This document shows, piece after piece, positions 6,768 to 14,232 of a stretch of DNA of 14,458 bases. A program made the position numbers and the translations under genes. The stretch is taken from assembly GCA_036384215.1 (NCBI GenBank), contig DASVMX010000091.1:1-14458 (forward strand), given 5' to 3'. The stretch is from Paraktedonobacter sp036384215. GTDB lineage: Bacteria > Chloroflexota > Ktedonobacteria > Ktedonobacterales > Ktedonobacteraceae. The first letter of the stretch is position 1; each line of letters opens with the position of its first letter. The notes under the pieces are model-generated. The model saw only the letters and a program-made list of their open reading frames with translations. It did no database searches and was not told the origin of the DNA.

Positions 6768-7688
6768 GTGAGGATTGACAGCTTGATCGGAAATAATGCC
6801 CAGACGCAGGGCGCGCGGCGGCGGGAAACGTTGAGCCGGCAGAGTCCGCGGCATCTGGAGAACGCGACCGGGCTGATGATCCAGGCTGTGCGCGAGCGGC
6901 CTTATAGCGTCTCGCGCAGCACGCTGGTGCTGGGCGCCGGAGCCTGCACAGAGGTGCCTCTGGCGGCCCTGGCGCACCACTCGGACGAGGTGGTGCTGGC
7001 GGACCTGGACCTGGCTTCGATGCAGCAAGCGCGGGACGAGCTCTCTGCACCAGCCGCGCGCAAGAAGGTCAGCCTGGTCGGCGCGGACCTCAGCGGCGGG
7101 GTCAGCGACAACCTGGAACGCCTGCTGGGCCGCCAGTCGTGGACCACGCTGGCCAGAGAGGGCGCCCGCTCCCTCTTCGATGTCGCCGCGGCCTGCCTCG
7201 ACGAATGCGCGGTGCCAGATCCGCCACGCATTCCCGACCTGCCCGCGGACAGCTTCGGCGTCGTCATCAGCTCGCTCGTTCTCTCGCAGATCTTCAGCTA
7301 TCCCCTGCTCGACGTGCTCGACCAGGTGCAGCGGGTCGCGCCCGCCGCCCTGGAAGAGCAGGAACGCCACAAACGCTACCAGGACGCCGCCCAACATTTT
7401 CGCGTGCGCGTCATCACCGCGCACTTGCGTTTCATGCGCGAACTGCTGGAGCCCGATGGCCTGGCCGTCCTGCTCTGCGACCAGCGCGGGTTCGTCTTCG
7501 ACGCTCCCAATCCCCAGGAAGCCGCCAGCCACCGCCGCGGTATCCCCCTGGTTCCACACGCCTTCTTCGATCTGCTCGCACAAAACTTCACCATCAGCGA
7601 AAAACGCACATGGGAATGGCTAACGGATATGCCAGCCGAAGGCCGCTATGGCCGCGGCTACGAAGTCGGCGGGTATCTGCTGCGGTAA
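6768..7688 (+). CDS. Class I SAM-dependent methyltransferase-like protein
   Basis: 306 residues from a GTG at 6768, chosen because AGGAG (6756-6760) lies 7 bases upstream. The N-terminal region carries the Rossmann methyltransferase motif I, TLVLGAGACTEVPL (52-65, glycine-rich loop), followed by the acidic strand end VVLADLDLASM (75-85). FGVVISSLVLSQIFSYPLLDVL matches the motif IV/V region, and LEPDGLAVLLCDQRGFVFD the usual strand after the 'pathway' helix. An insertion of about 50 residues rich in charged residues lies between motif I and motif IV. The closing GYEVGGYLLR is a typical last strand. Substrate unknown; nothing nearby names it. It sits just behind hairpin C and has no obvious promoter of its own, so read-through from the crotonase gene is possible. 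Confidence 0.75.
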   Translation: MRIDSLIGNNAQTQGARRRETLSRQSPRHLENATGLMIQAVRERPYSVSRSTLVLGAGACTEVPLAALAHHSDEVVLADLDLASMQQARDELSAPAARKKVSLVGADLSGGVSDNLERLLGRQSWTTLAREGARSLFDVAAACLDECAVPDPPRIPDLPADSFGVVISSLVLSQIFSYPLLDVLDQVQRVAPAALEEQERHKRYQDAAQHFRVRVITAHLRFMRELLEPDGLAVLLCDQRGFVFDAPNPQEAASHRRGIPLVPHAFFDLLAQNFTISEKRTWEWLTDMPAEGRYGRGYEVGGYLLR

Positions 7689-7708
7689 TACCTATCTGGC
7701 CCTGCCCC

Positions 7709-7737
7709 TTGACAAAGAAAGCTGTTTCTTGTAAGAT
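7709..7737 (+). promoter_or_regulatory. Strong sigma-70-type promoter for the XRE/LacI regulator
   Basis: TTGACA (7709-7714), a 17-base spacer, then TAAGAT (7732-7737). The start of transcription would be near 7744, giving a leader of about 45 bases to the ATG at 7789. The -35 is perfect and the spacing ideal. Confidence 0.8.
7715..7730. promoter_or_regulatory. Palindrome in the promoter spacer, candidate operator
   Basis: AAGAAA-GCTG-TTTCTT fills the space between -35 and -10. A protein bound there would block RNA polymerase, so it is a natural site for autorepression by the regulator encoded just downstream. A second, weaker palindrome, TTTAC-ACAG-GTAAA (7747-7760), lies 31 bases further on, about three helical turns. 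Confidence 0.5.
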
Positions 7738-7788
7738 TAACTTAGATTTACACAGGTAAAACTTCTATTTTTGTAAGGGAGTAGCGCG

Positions 7789-8970
7789 ATGCCGGTTCAA
7801 TGGAATCTGAAGCAATGGATGGCTGTGAACCGCCAGATCTATCGCCCCGCGGATTTGCAGGCGTTGCTGGAGGAGAAGGCAGGGGTGCAGTTGTCCTGGC
7901 AAGCGGTTTCCGCGCTGCTAAATAATACTCCGGGCGCGCTGCGGCTCTCGACAATTCAGGCGCTGTGTAACGCGCTGGATTGCAAGCTGAGTGATTTCTG
8001 CGAGGTCGCGCCAGACCAACGCCTGACGACGATCAGCGTGTTAATCCCTTCCTGGGTCTGGCACATCTGCCCCGACCTGACCAGCGGTCTTGTGGACGCG
8101 GTTGGTGAGCATGAATATGATATTTCGCTCTATAGTCTGAATGACGAGGACGATCCGCGCAACGATAACGCGCTGCTGATCGAGCGTTTCCTGGCCACGC
8201 CGCAGATCGCGGGCCTGGTGGCAGTCTTTCCAGGAGCGGATCTCTCGACGAAGCTGACGCAACTCGCGCGCCAGGGCTTTCCAGTCGTGATTATCGATGA
8301 CCAGGAGGTCCAGGTGCTGCCCTCGATTGGCGTGGACAACGCCACCGGCGCGTATCTGGCCACACGTCATCTCCTGCAGCTCGGCCACCGGCGCATCGCC
8401 CACATCAAAGGCCCGGCCAAATATCTCGTCTCGTACGCGCGCTACCAGGGCTACTGTCGCGCGCTGATCGAAGCCGGTCTACTACCCGATCCAGCCCTGA
8501 TCCTGGAAGGCGATTTTCTGCCTCCCAGCGGGCGAACCCGCGCCAACCAGTTGCTTGCACTGCCTGTGGAGAAGCGGCCCACAGCCATCTTTAGCGCCAG
8601 CGACCAGATGGCCTATGGCGTCCTCGCCGCCGCTGAAGAGCGCGGACTTACCATTCCCGGTGACCTGGCGCTGGTCAGCTTCGATGACGACTACCCTTCG
8701 GCCTACACACACCCGCCTCTGACAACCGTGCGCCAGCCCTATTTCGCCATGGGCCAGCAGGCAATCGCGCTCTTATTCTCCCTGCTCAGTGCTTCTACAA
8801 CACCCGCGGAAACGCAGACCACCGAGCAGGAGCAAGCCAGCGCGCCCGCCAAAGACGCGCCATATACCCACCCGCTCCAGGTGCAGCTCCAGCCCAGCCT
8901 GATCGTGCGCCAGTCCTGTGGCGCAACTTCTCACAGGACCATACACTCTACTGATCCAAAAACACTCTAA
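7789..8970 (+). CDS. Chimeric transcription regulator: XRE-type DNA-binding domain with LacI-type sugar-sensing domain
   Basis: 393 residues; AAGGGAG (7775-7781) precedes the ATG by 7 bases. The first 73 residues are not a LacI headpiece. They read as a Cro/C1-type (HTH_26-like) domain: LQALLEEKAGVQLSWQAVSALLNN, then LRLSTIQALCNALDCKLSDFCEV, the standard XRE ending. From about 80 to 376 the protein is a LacI/GalR periplasmic-binding-like domain: SIGVDNATGAYLATRHLLQLGH, RRIAHIKGP, RYQGYCRALIEAGL, PTAIFSASDQMAYGVLAA, IPGDLALVSFDD, PPLTTVRQP and a final PSLIVRQS. A Thr/Gln/Ala-rich insert (about 335-362) interrupts the last part. It probably dimerises through the sensor and changes DNA binding on a small ligand, likely a sugar or nucleoside. 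A palindrome in its own promoter suggests autoregulation. Targets unknown. Confidence 0.85.
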   Translation: MPVQWNLKQWMAVNRQIYRPADLQALLEEKAGVQLSWQAVSALLNNTPGALRLSTIQALCNALDCKLSDFCEVAPDQRLTTISVLIPSWVWHICPDLTSGLVDAVGEHEYDISLYSLNDEDDPRNDNALLIERFLATPQIAGLVAVFPGADLSTKLTQLARQGFPVVIIDDQEVQVLPSIGVDNATGAYLATRHLLQLGHRRIAHIKGPAKYLVSYARYQGYCRALIEAGLLPDPALILEGDFLPPSGRTRANQLLALPVEKRPTAIFSASDQMAYGVLAAAEERGLTIPGDLALVSFDDDYPSAYTHPPLTTVRQPYFAMGQQAIALLFSLLSASTTPAETQTTEQEQASAPAKDAPYTHPLQVQLQPSLIVRQSCGATSHRTIHSTDPKTL

Positions 8971-9042
8971 TCTATAAAAACCTTAATTACGCGCAAACGA
9001 ATATATCACCTGTTCCGCCACAGAGGGTTGATGTATCGTGGG

Positions 9043-9072
9043 TTGGAAAAATCGGGTGCGCGGCTTTTTATA
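9043..9072 (+). promoter_or_regulatory. Weak promoter candidate before the hairpin array
   Basis: TTGGAA (9043-9048), an 18-base spacer, then TTTATA (9067-9072) would start transcription near 9079, inside the first hairpin of the array. The match is only moderate and no better promoter was found in 8971-9066. Confidence 0.25.
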
Positions 9073-9315
9073 GGTAGCCGGGGATGTGCCTATACAACGA
9101 TACGCATGGATGACGTATCGTCGGCACGTCTGGCTTTTCGCTCGTTTTCTTCTGGCAGAAAGAGCAGGATGCTCTGATTGCTGGAAGCAGTTCTCTTCTA
9201 GCAGCAAGAGTAGGACGCTCTTGCTGCTAGAAGAAATCCTCTCCTGGTGGAAAAGGGCAGGATGCTCTTTCCGCCGGTGGGAGTTGTTCTGGCAATGCGC
9301 AAGGATGTTCCTTGC
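9069..9315 (+). ncRNA. Array of hairpins with GGAYG motifs, candidate Csr/Rsm-type binding RNA or long 5' leader
   Basis: Six GGAYG motifs start at 9082, 9108, 9167, 9213, 9260 and 9303. The first five sit in or next to the loop of a hairpin: TATAGG/CCTATA (9069-9094), ACGATACG/CGTATCGT (9097-9121), an 18-pair stem at 9149-9187, a perfect 17-bp stem at 9194-9234, and an imperfect stem at 9241-9283. Loops read CAGGATG, TAGGACG and CAGGATG in the three largest. The sixth is paired within a 7-bp hairpin (9299-9315). CsrB/RsmZ-type RNAs carry repeated CAGGA(U/C/A)G-like motifs in hairpin loops. No T-tract ends the array, so it may be the 5' leader of the secreted-protein gene at 9376. Structure is seen; function is inference. 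Confidence 0.45.
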
Positions 9316-9375
9316 CATCTCCACTTCCCCGATGGCGTCATGATGGCGCTGTAATCGAGAAAGGAACGCGCTATA

Positions 9376-9987
9376 ATGCGTAAAAGACTCGTTGGCATCA
9401 TTGTCACCGCGGCTGCCGCACTCACCCTGGCGACCTCCCTGCTGTTCGGCTCAATCGGAACGTTCGCCGCGACCCACAAGTATGTCCCCAGCGGCAACGG
9501 CAAGCAGGCTAATGTGACAGTCTTCCTGACCTTCTACGGCTTTAATGACAATTCAGGTCAGACCGAGAATCAGCATGGCTCGGCCCTGATTGCCTATCCC
9601 AAGAGCGATGGCAATCGTACCCTGCACAATCTGGCCACCGAAGGCAAGGGCACGTACACTGATCCGATCACCTTCGCGGCTCGCGATAATGACCACAAAA
9701 CCTTCCCGGTCGGCAGCGTTATCTATGTCCCGCTGGTCCATAAATACTTCATTATGGAAGACCAGTGCGGCGACAATGATCCACAGGGCTGCCTGCACGG
9801 TTCACACCACGTCGACCTCTGGCTGGGTCCGCAGCACGCCTCCAAATCCAGCGCGCTGGGCAACTGCGAGGACAAATCTACGCCCAGCAGCAGCGTTAAG
9901 GTGGTCATCAACCCGGCCTCTAACCTGCCGGTCGATACCCAGGTGATGTTTAACAACAACAAGTGCACCATTCATCTGTATCATTGA
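9376..9987 (+). CDS. Small secreted protein, double-psi beta-barrel/3D-domain-like
   Basis: 203 residues from ATG 9376, with AAGGAA (9361-9366) nine bases before it. MRKR then a hydrophobic stretch to TFA-AT (about residues 29-33) is a clear Sec signal peptide with an AxA-like cut site. The mature part resembles the 3D/RlpA/GH45-type double-psi beta barrel: FYGFNDNSG, GTYTDPITFAARD, FPVGSVIYVP (110-119), KYFIMEDQCGD (Asp129) and HHVDLWLG (Asp147). In this fold the Asp of an 'EDxxG' strand and the Asp of 'xxDLWxG' are the usual active-site pair. Four cysteines (131, 139, 164, 197) could form disulfides. It likely acts outside the cell on wall or polysaccharide, but activity is not shown. It follows the GGAYG hairpin array, which may control its translation. 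Confidence 0.7.
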   Translation: MRKRLVGIIVTAAAALTLATSLLFGSIGTFAATHKYVPSGNGKQANVTVFLTFYGFNDNSGQTENQHGSALIAYPKSDGNRTLHNLATEGKGTYTDPITFAARDNDHKTFPVGSVIYVPLVHKYFIMEDQCGDNDPQGCLHGSHHVDLWLGPQHASKSSALGNCEDKSTPSSSVKVVINPASNLPVDTQVMFNNNKCTIHLYH

Positions 9988-10079
9988 TCAGCAAAAATGC
10001 TCATTCCCTCCAGCGTGCATGACGCACATCTTTCTGGAGTTGCCAGGAGTTACGCGCGGGAAAGTCACGGATGACCCTC

Positions 10080-10190
10080 CTTTGCGAACTACCCGAACGC
10101 CCGCCGGGCGACTCGCCCGGGCTACTGCCTACCCGGTAGCCCGGCGCGCCACCCGGCGGGCGTTCTGTTTTGGAAACTCTTTGCAAACTA
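10080..10190. repeat. Foldback E flanked by direct repeats, MITE-like
   Basis: A perfect 14-bp stem (10095-10108 with 10152-10165) encloses an 8-bp stem (10118-10125 with 10136-10143). On either side stand near-identical 12-mers, CTTTGCGAACTA (10080-10091) and CTTTGCAAACTA (10179-10190). Direct repeats around an inverted repeat look like an inserted miniature element. The unit codes for nothing visible and lies between convergent genes. Confidence 0.6.
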
Positions 10191-10198
10191 AACCTTGT

Positions 10199-10277
10199 GG
10201 GAGCAAGCTGATGGCAAGCATCGGCTTGCCCCTTCGGTTGATGCCTATTAGACGATGCTTGCCATCAGCTTGCTCCC
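10199..10277. repeat. Foldback F, perfect 25-bp stem, related to foldback A
   Basis: 10199-10223 and 10253-10277 are perfectly complementary around a 29-base loop. The stem contains GATGGCAAGCATC, also found in both arms of foldback A at 1101-1243. The right arm shares 17 bases (AGACGATGCTTGCCATC, 10250-10266) with 1224-1240. It lies between the convergent secreted-protein and penicillin-binding-protein genes. No T-tract is next to it. Confidence 0.8.
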
Positions 10278-10311
10278 CTTGCTCCACCAGCACTCGATTT
10301 CTGGTGGGTGC

Positions 10312-13300
10312 TCACCACCACGAGCCGTCGGATGGGATGCCGTTATCCACAGGCGGATGGAAGGCCAGGGTGTAGGTGCTGCAATAAGGCGTGGGCGGCG
10401 AGCCATTCTGGGAAGTGCCAGCGGGCTCGGGAACCGGGTTGGGAACCGCGCCGGACAGATACCAGTCGGTCGAGCGCACGCCGTTGGCGTAGGTGACGGT
10501 GGCGCGTACAAGGCCCGTAGGAACCGGGAAGTCGCGGATCGGCTGGCCCTTCTCGACCAGGAGCATGGCATTGTGCCAGATGGGAGCCGCGCTATCCTCG
10601 GCGGAGACGCCACGCATGGGCGAATTGTCGTTGTTGCCGGTCCAGACCCCCATGACGTAGTCGGTGGTGTAGCCGACCGTCCAGCCGTCGCGGCTGTCCT
10701 GCGTCGTCCCCGTCTTGGCCGCCGCTGGCCGCACCACGCCCCGGTCGCCGGCCAGGCAGGCGCGCCGCGAATTGGCGTAGAGCTGGAGCGGGCTACAGGC
10801 GGTGAAAGCGGGAATGCGCGATTCGTTGTCGCTGAGCACGCTGGTGGTCATGTACGCCACCTGCGGACTGATGACCCTGGAACCGCCGGGCATCTTGTAC
10901 TGGAACAGTAGCCGGCCATTCGCGCTCTGCACCACCTTACGGATCGAATAGTAAGGCTGGTGAACGCCGTTATTGGCGAAGGTGCCAATAGCCGAGGTCT
11001 GATCCAGCAGGCGCACATCCAGGCCGCCCAGCACCATCGACAGGCCCGGCGAACCCTGGTAGGTGGTAATCCCCATCGCCTGGGCCGTGGCCAGGGCGTT
11101 ACTGATACCCACGTGCTGGAGCACGCGCACCGCCGGCACGTTCAGCGAGTTTTGCAGGGCACAGCGCAGCGTCATCGCGCCGTGAAAGAGAAAATCATCG
11201 TTCTTCGGCGCGTAAAGCGGCGGATTAGCTCCGGGCAGACTAAAAGTCGTCGGCGCATCATCCACCGCCTGACCAGGCGAAACGCCTTGCGCGAAGGCCG
11301 TGGCGTAGACATAGGGCTTGAAGGACGAGCCCGGCTGGCGATAGGCCAGCGCGACGTTGTACTGACCCTGAATGGCGTTGTCATTGTAATCAACGCTGCC
11401 CAGCATCGACAAAATCGCCCCCGTGTGGAAATCGATCAGCACCTCCGCTGCGTTGCTGACATGGTGCGAGCGAATTTCGTTGATATGCTGGCGCATCACC
11501 TGGAGAATCTCCTGCTGTATATTTATGTCAAGCGTAGTGGTCACGACCAGGCCGGAGCGCGAGAGCTGGTCGCGGGTCATGTGAAACTGCTGCTCAAGCT
11601 GGGACAGCACATACTCGTCGAAGTGCGGCGCCTGGTCCAGCAGCGTGGACGAGGAGATGAAGAAGTTGGGGCTCTGCTCCTCCTGGTACGCGTCATCGGC
11701 CTGCGCCTGCGTGATATAGCTCTGCGCGACCATGGCGTTCAGCACGTCCTCAAAACGGCTCGTCGCGAGCTTAAAATTGGTCGCAGGATCGTACAGCGCG
11801 GCATTGCGCGGCAGGCCCGCCAGTATGGCCGACTGGGCGAGGTCAAGCTGTGAGGCTGCGCTCTGGCCGTCTCGATCGGCCAACCCAAAAAAGATCGTCG
11901 CGGCTGCATCGATGCCATAGGCCTGGTGCCCGTAGTAGATCGTATTCAGGTACATCTCCATGATATCCTGCTTGCTATACTGGTTATTCACCTGGGGTGC
12001 GAGCATGATCTCAGAGAGTTTGCGCTTGACATCCGTTTTACTACCTACAATTAACTGTTTCACCAGTTGTTGGGTAATCGTGCTCCCGCCCTCCAGGGTC
12101 TGCCCATGCTCCAGGTCGGCCAGAGCGGCGCGCAGAATGCTGTTCAGGTCGAGACCTTCGTTGCTCCAGAAGGTCTTATCCTCAATCGCGATGGTCGCGT
12201 TGACCAGGTTGGGCGCGATCTTATTGTACCTCACCGTGGTATGCACGCCCTCATCGCTGAGTTGATCGATGAGGTTGCCCTGGCTATCGTAGATTTTCAG
12301 ATTGTCGGGCGGCAGCAGATCGCGTAAAGTCACAACCTGGTCGGCATAGGAGTGCTGAGTCGTGGTATAGAAATTATAGACCAGGTAGGCCGTCCCGCTG
12401 CCGATGAGAATCCCGAAGAGCATCAGGGTAAACGAAGCCGCCCGGCTCAAACAGCCAGCCTTGCGCTTGCGCTCCTGGCGCTGCCAGCCACGTTTTGCCG
12501 GAAGCGCTGGCCGTGACGGCGGCTGAACGGGTCGCGGCTGCAGCGGCGTGGGTGGATAGAGCGGCGGCAAGACAAGCGGCGGCAGAACATACGGCGGCTC
12601 CGGTGGCCGCGGCACCTCTCGCGCGGGTGGAACAGGCGATGGCACCGGCTGCGTCGTCCGTTCCGGGATCGGCACCTGCGGTCCAGGTGAAACAGGCGGC
12701 ATGGGCGGCGCCAGCCGCGGCCCCGGTTCTTCAACGGGAACAGGTGAAACAGGTGGCGCTGGCGGTTCTGGAGGCGCAGTTACCACCGCCGACAAAGCCT
12801 GTCGCGCGCGAGCAGTCAGCCCCGGCTTTCTATCCGGCTTCAGACGCCTGAGCAAGCGAGTAGCAGCCTCACTACGAATCTTCGTCCAGGTCGTCAACCG
12901 CTCCCGTAGCCTCCGGCGTGGCTTTTTGCGTCTGAACAGGCGCGCAACCGGCTCCGTGCGCGCCTTCGTCCAATCCGTCAGACGTGTTCCAGGACTCGTG
13001 CTCGGCTTTTTGCGTCTGAACAGGCGCGCAACCGGCTCTGTGCGCGCCTTCGTCCAATCCGTCAGACGCGCGGTCGTGGTCGGGCGCGACTGCTGCCGTT
13101 TCAACAGGCGAGCCGCTGCCGCCTTGCGCCGCTGAGTCCAATCTACCAGGTGAGCGCGACTCAACAGGCGTGTCACCGGGGCTGCCCGCGCCTTCGTCCA
13201 GTCCGCCAGGCGCGCTCCAGAGCCTGGGCGCGCACTCGCGTCTGGGATCGAGCGCGGCTGCGCCCGTTTTAACAGGCGAGCGACTGCTGCCGTGCGCCCT

Positions 13301-13458
13301 TTCATCCAGACTGTCAAACGCACCCCGGCCCACCGGCGTGGCTGCGCTTCGTCCAGGCGCTGGCCATGCGCCTCACCGCGGCCCTTCGTCCAGACCGCCA
13401 GCCAACCCAGCGGACTTCTGCCGCTTTTCTGACTGTTTTTAGAATTATTCTCTGACAT
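10312..13458 (-). CDS. Class A penicillin-binding protein (glycosyltransferase plus transpeptidase) with repetitive N-terminal tail
   Basis: 1048 residues, longer than the usual 700-900. It polymerises and cross-links peptidoglycan at the outer face of the membrane. Order: seven basic repeats around W-T-K (about 18-208), a proline-rich stretch (228-320), one membrane helix (about 341-361), a GT51 glycosyltransferase domain with EDKTF (catalytic Glu426), GGSTITQQL (457-465), RKLSEIMLA, EMYLNTIYYG and LAQSAILAGLP, then the transpeptidase with SSFK (Ser711, Lys714), SLN (771-773) and KTGT (915-918). In the first GT51 motif the usual His is Asn433. The C-terminal tail is Pro/Ser-rich. AGGA lies 10 bases before ATG 13458. 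Transcribed alone; the nearest promoter-like sequence upstream is weak. Confidence 0.93.
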   Translation of the reverse strand: MSENNSKNSQKSGRSPLGWLAVWTKGRGEAHGQRLDEAQPRRWAGVRLTVWMKGRTAAVARLLKRAQPRSIPDASARPGSGARLADWTKARAAPVTRLLSRAHLVDWTQRRKAAAARLLKRQQSRPTTTARLTDWTKARTEPVARLFRRKKPSTSPGTRLTDWTKARTEPVARLFRRKKPRRRLRERLTTWTKIRSEAATRLLRRLKPDRKPGLTARARQALSAVVTAPPEPPAPPVSPVPVEEPGPRLAPPMPPVSPGPQVPIPERTTQPVPSPVPPAREVPRPPEPPYVLPPLVLPPLYPPTPLQPRPVQPPSRPALPAKRGWQRQERKRKAGCLSRAASFTLMLFGILIGSGTAYLVYNFYTTTQHSYADQVVTLRDLLPPDNLKIYDSQGNLIDQLSDEGVHTTVRYNKIAPNLVNATIAIEDKTFWSNEGLDLNSILRAALADLEHGQTLEGGSTITQQLVKQLIVGSKTDVKRKLSEIMLAPQVNNQYSKQDIMEMYLNTIYYGHQAYGIDAAATIFFGLADRDGQSAASQLDLAQSAILAGLPRNAALYDPATNFKLATSRFEDVLNAMVAQSYITQAQADDAYQEEQSPNFFISSSTLLDQAPHFDEYVLSQLEQQFHMTRDQLSRSGLVVTTTLDINIQQEILQVMRQHINEIRSHHVSNAAEVLIDFHTGAILSMLGSVDYNDNAIQGQYNVALAYRQPGSSFKPYVYATAFAQGVSPGQAVDDAPTTFSLPGANPPLYAPKNDDFLFHGAMTLRCALQNSLNVPAVRVLQHVGISNALATAQAMGITTYQGSPGLSMVLGGLDVRLLDQTSAIGTFANNGVHQPYYSIRKVVQSANGRLLFQYKMPGGSRVISPQVAYMTTSVLSDNESRIPAFTACSPLQLYANSRRACLAGDRGVVRPAAAKTGTTQDSRDGWTVGYTTDYVMGVWTGNNDNSPMRGVSAEDSAAPIWHNAMLLVEKGQPIRDFPVPTGLVRATVTYANGVRSTDWYLSGAVPNPVPEPAGTSQNGSPPTPYCSTYTLAFHPPVDNGIPSDGSWW
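12920..13068. repeat. 84-bp-period tandem repeat inside the penicillin-binding-protein gene
   Basis: 12920-12984 and 13004-13068 match at 64 of 65 bases, and the one change is silent. They encode identical repeat units (residues 131-152 and 159-180). A third, diverged unit follows at exactly the same 28-residue spacing (187-208). Near-identity of two neighbours points to recent duplication or gene conversion. Confidence 0.9.
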
Positions 13459-13600
13459 GCTCGTGGCATCCTGACCCGGCTATCGTACAAATAAACATCA
13501 ACGCGCGCTACAAGCTAGCAATCTTCTTTTTTGAGCACAGCCTGAAACAACTGATGCTTTCTGAGGAAAAACACGCAGGCAGAGAATAAAAGGTTTCACC

Positions 13601-14092
13601 CTACAGGCCGGTGCTTGCCTTCGAGGTATTCGCCGGCGCGCGTTTCGACGCGCATGGCTCGCAGTAGCCGCGAAAGATGATCTGCGCTTCTTCGACGATG
13701 CCGGAAAAATGGTCGGGGAGCAGGCAGGGCTTCTCGCCTTTGACGCAGGGGATATCGATAACCGCTCCGCAGACGAGGCAGACAAAATGGTGATGCCAGG
13801 CGCCACCAACTTCATAGAGCGTTCGCCCTGGCCCGGCGTCCGCGATCATCACCAGACCGTGGCCCAGCAAGGTCTCAAGAACGTTATAGACCGAGGCTCG
13901 CGGCAAAGGCGTCTGGCGCTGCTCAAGCAGTTCGACAATCTCGTCCGCGGAATAATGCCCTTTGAGCTCGTACAGGAGATTGAGAACCAGCAGGCGCGGG
14001 CGTGTAATCTTCACGTGGGCAACGCGCAACTGCCGCTGAAGTGTATCCTCTTCTTCGTTTTTACCAACTATTGCCTGCTTCTCTCGTGCCAT
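13601..14092 (-). CDS. Fur-family metal- or peroxide-responsive repressor
   Basis: 163 residues, slightly longer than most. A winged helix occupies about 20-95: ITRPRLLVLNLLYELKGHYSADEIVELL, then LPRASVYNVLETLLGHGLV, which is the recognition helix. The C-terminal dimer domain has the zinc and metal sites: the HHH run at 100-102, CLVC (Cys105, Cys108), the strand VIDIPC (111-116) and GYCEPC (Cys144, Cys147). Two CxxC pairs make the structural zinc site of Fur/PerR/Zur proteins. I cannot tell Fur, PerR and Zur apart from this. No transporter or peroxidase gene is near. ATG 14092 has only a weak AGAAGAG upstream. A consensus promoter lies 140 bases upstream, giving a leader of about 134 bases. 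Confidence 0.88.
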   Translation of the reverse strand: MAREKQAIVGKNEEEDTLQRQLRVAHVKITRPRLLVLNLLYELKGHYSADEIVELLEQRQTPLPRASVYNVLETLLGHGLVMIADAGPGRTLYEVGGAWHHHFVCLVCGAVIDIPCVKGEKPCLLPDHFSGIVEEAQIIFRGYCEPCASKRAPANTSKASTGL

Positions 14093-14232
14093 CTTATGCG
14101 CTCTTCTTTCTGGATTGCCAGGTTTGATCTCAATCGAACAAGAAATCTCTCAACAGCGCGAAAAGAACAAAACGCAAAAAATCGCGCTCCCTTCCCTCCA
14201 CTGATGAGCTTCAACCACCCGCTTTCTTTTTG

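Noticed and set aside
6594..7583. 329-codon open frame on the minus strand
   Set aside because: It runs antisense to the methyltransferase gene, which has motif I, a ribosome site and a sensible length; the antisense peptide is low-complexity and crosses hairpin C.
9149..9283. Three evenly spaced repeats considered as a CRISPR array
   Set aside because: The repeating parts are hairpins with variable stems and a shared loop; there are no identical direct repeats with unique spacers and no cas genes.
9299..9315. GCAAGGA/TCCTTGC hairpin as a terminator of the array
   Set aside because: No T-tract follows; the next bases are CATCTCCACTTCCCC.
9372..9377. TATAAT as a -10 box
   Set aside because: It overlaps the ATG of the secreted-protein gene and has no -35 at the right distance.
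10960..11853. 297-codon open frame on the plus strand
   Set aside because: Antisense to the catalytic domains of the penicillin-binding protein; Arg/His-rich shadow peptide.
13459..13600. Terminator or promoter between the Fur-family and penicillin-binding-protein genes
   Set aside because: Only a 6-bp distant repeat (TGAAAC/GTTTCA) and poor promoter matches were found.
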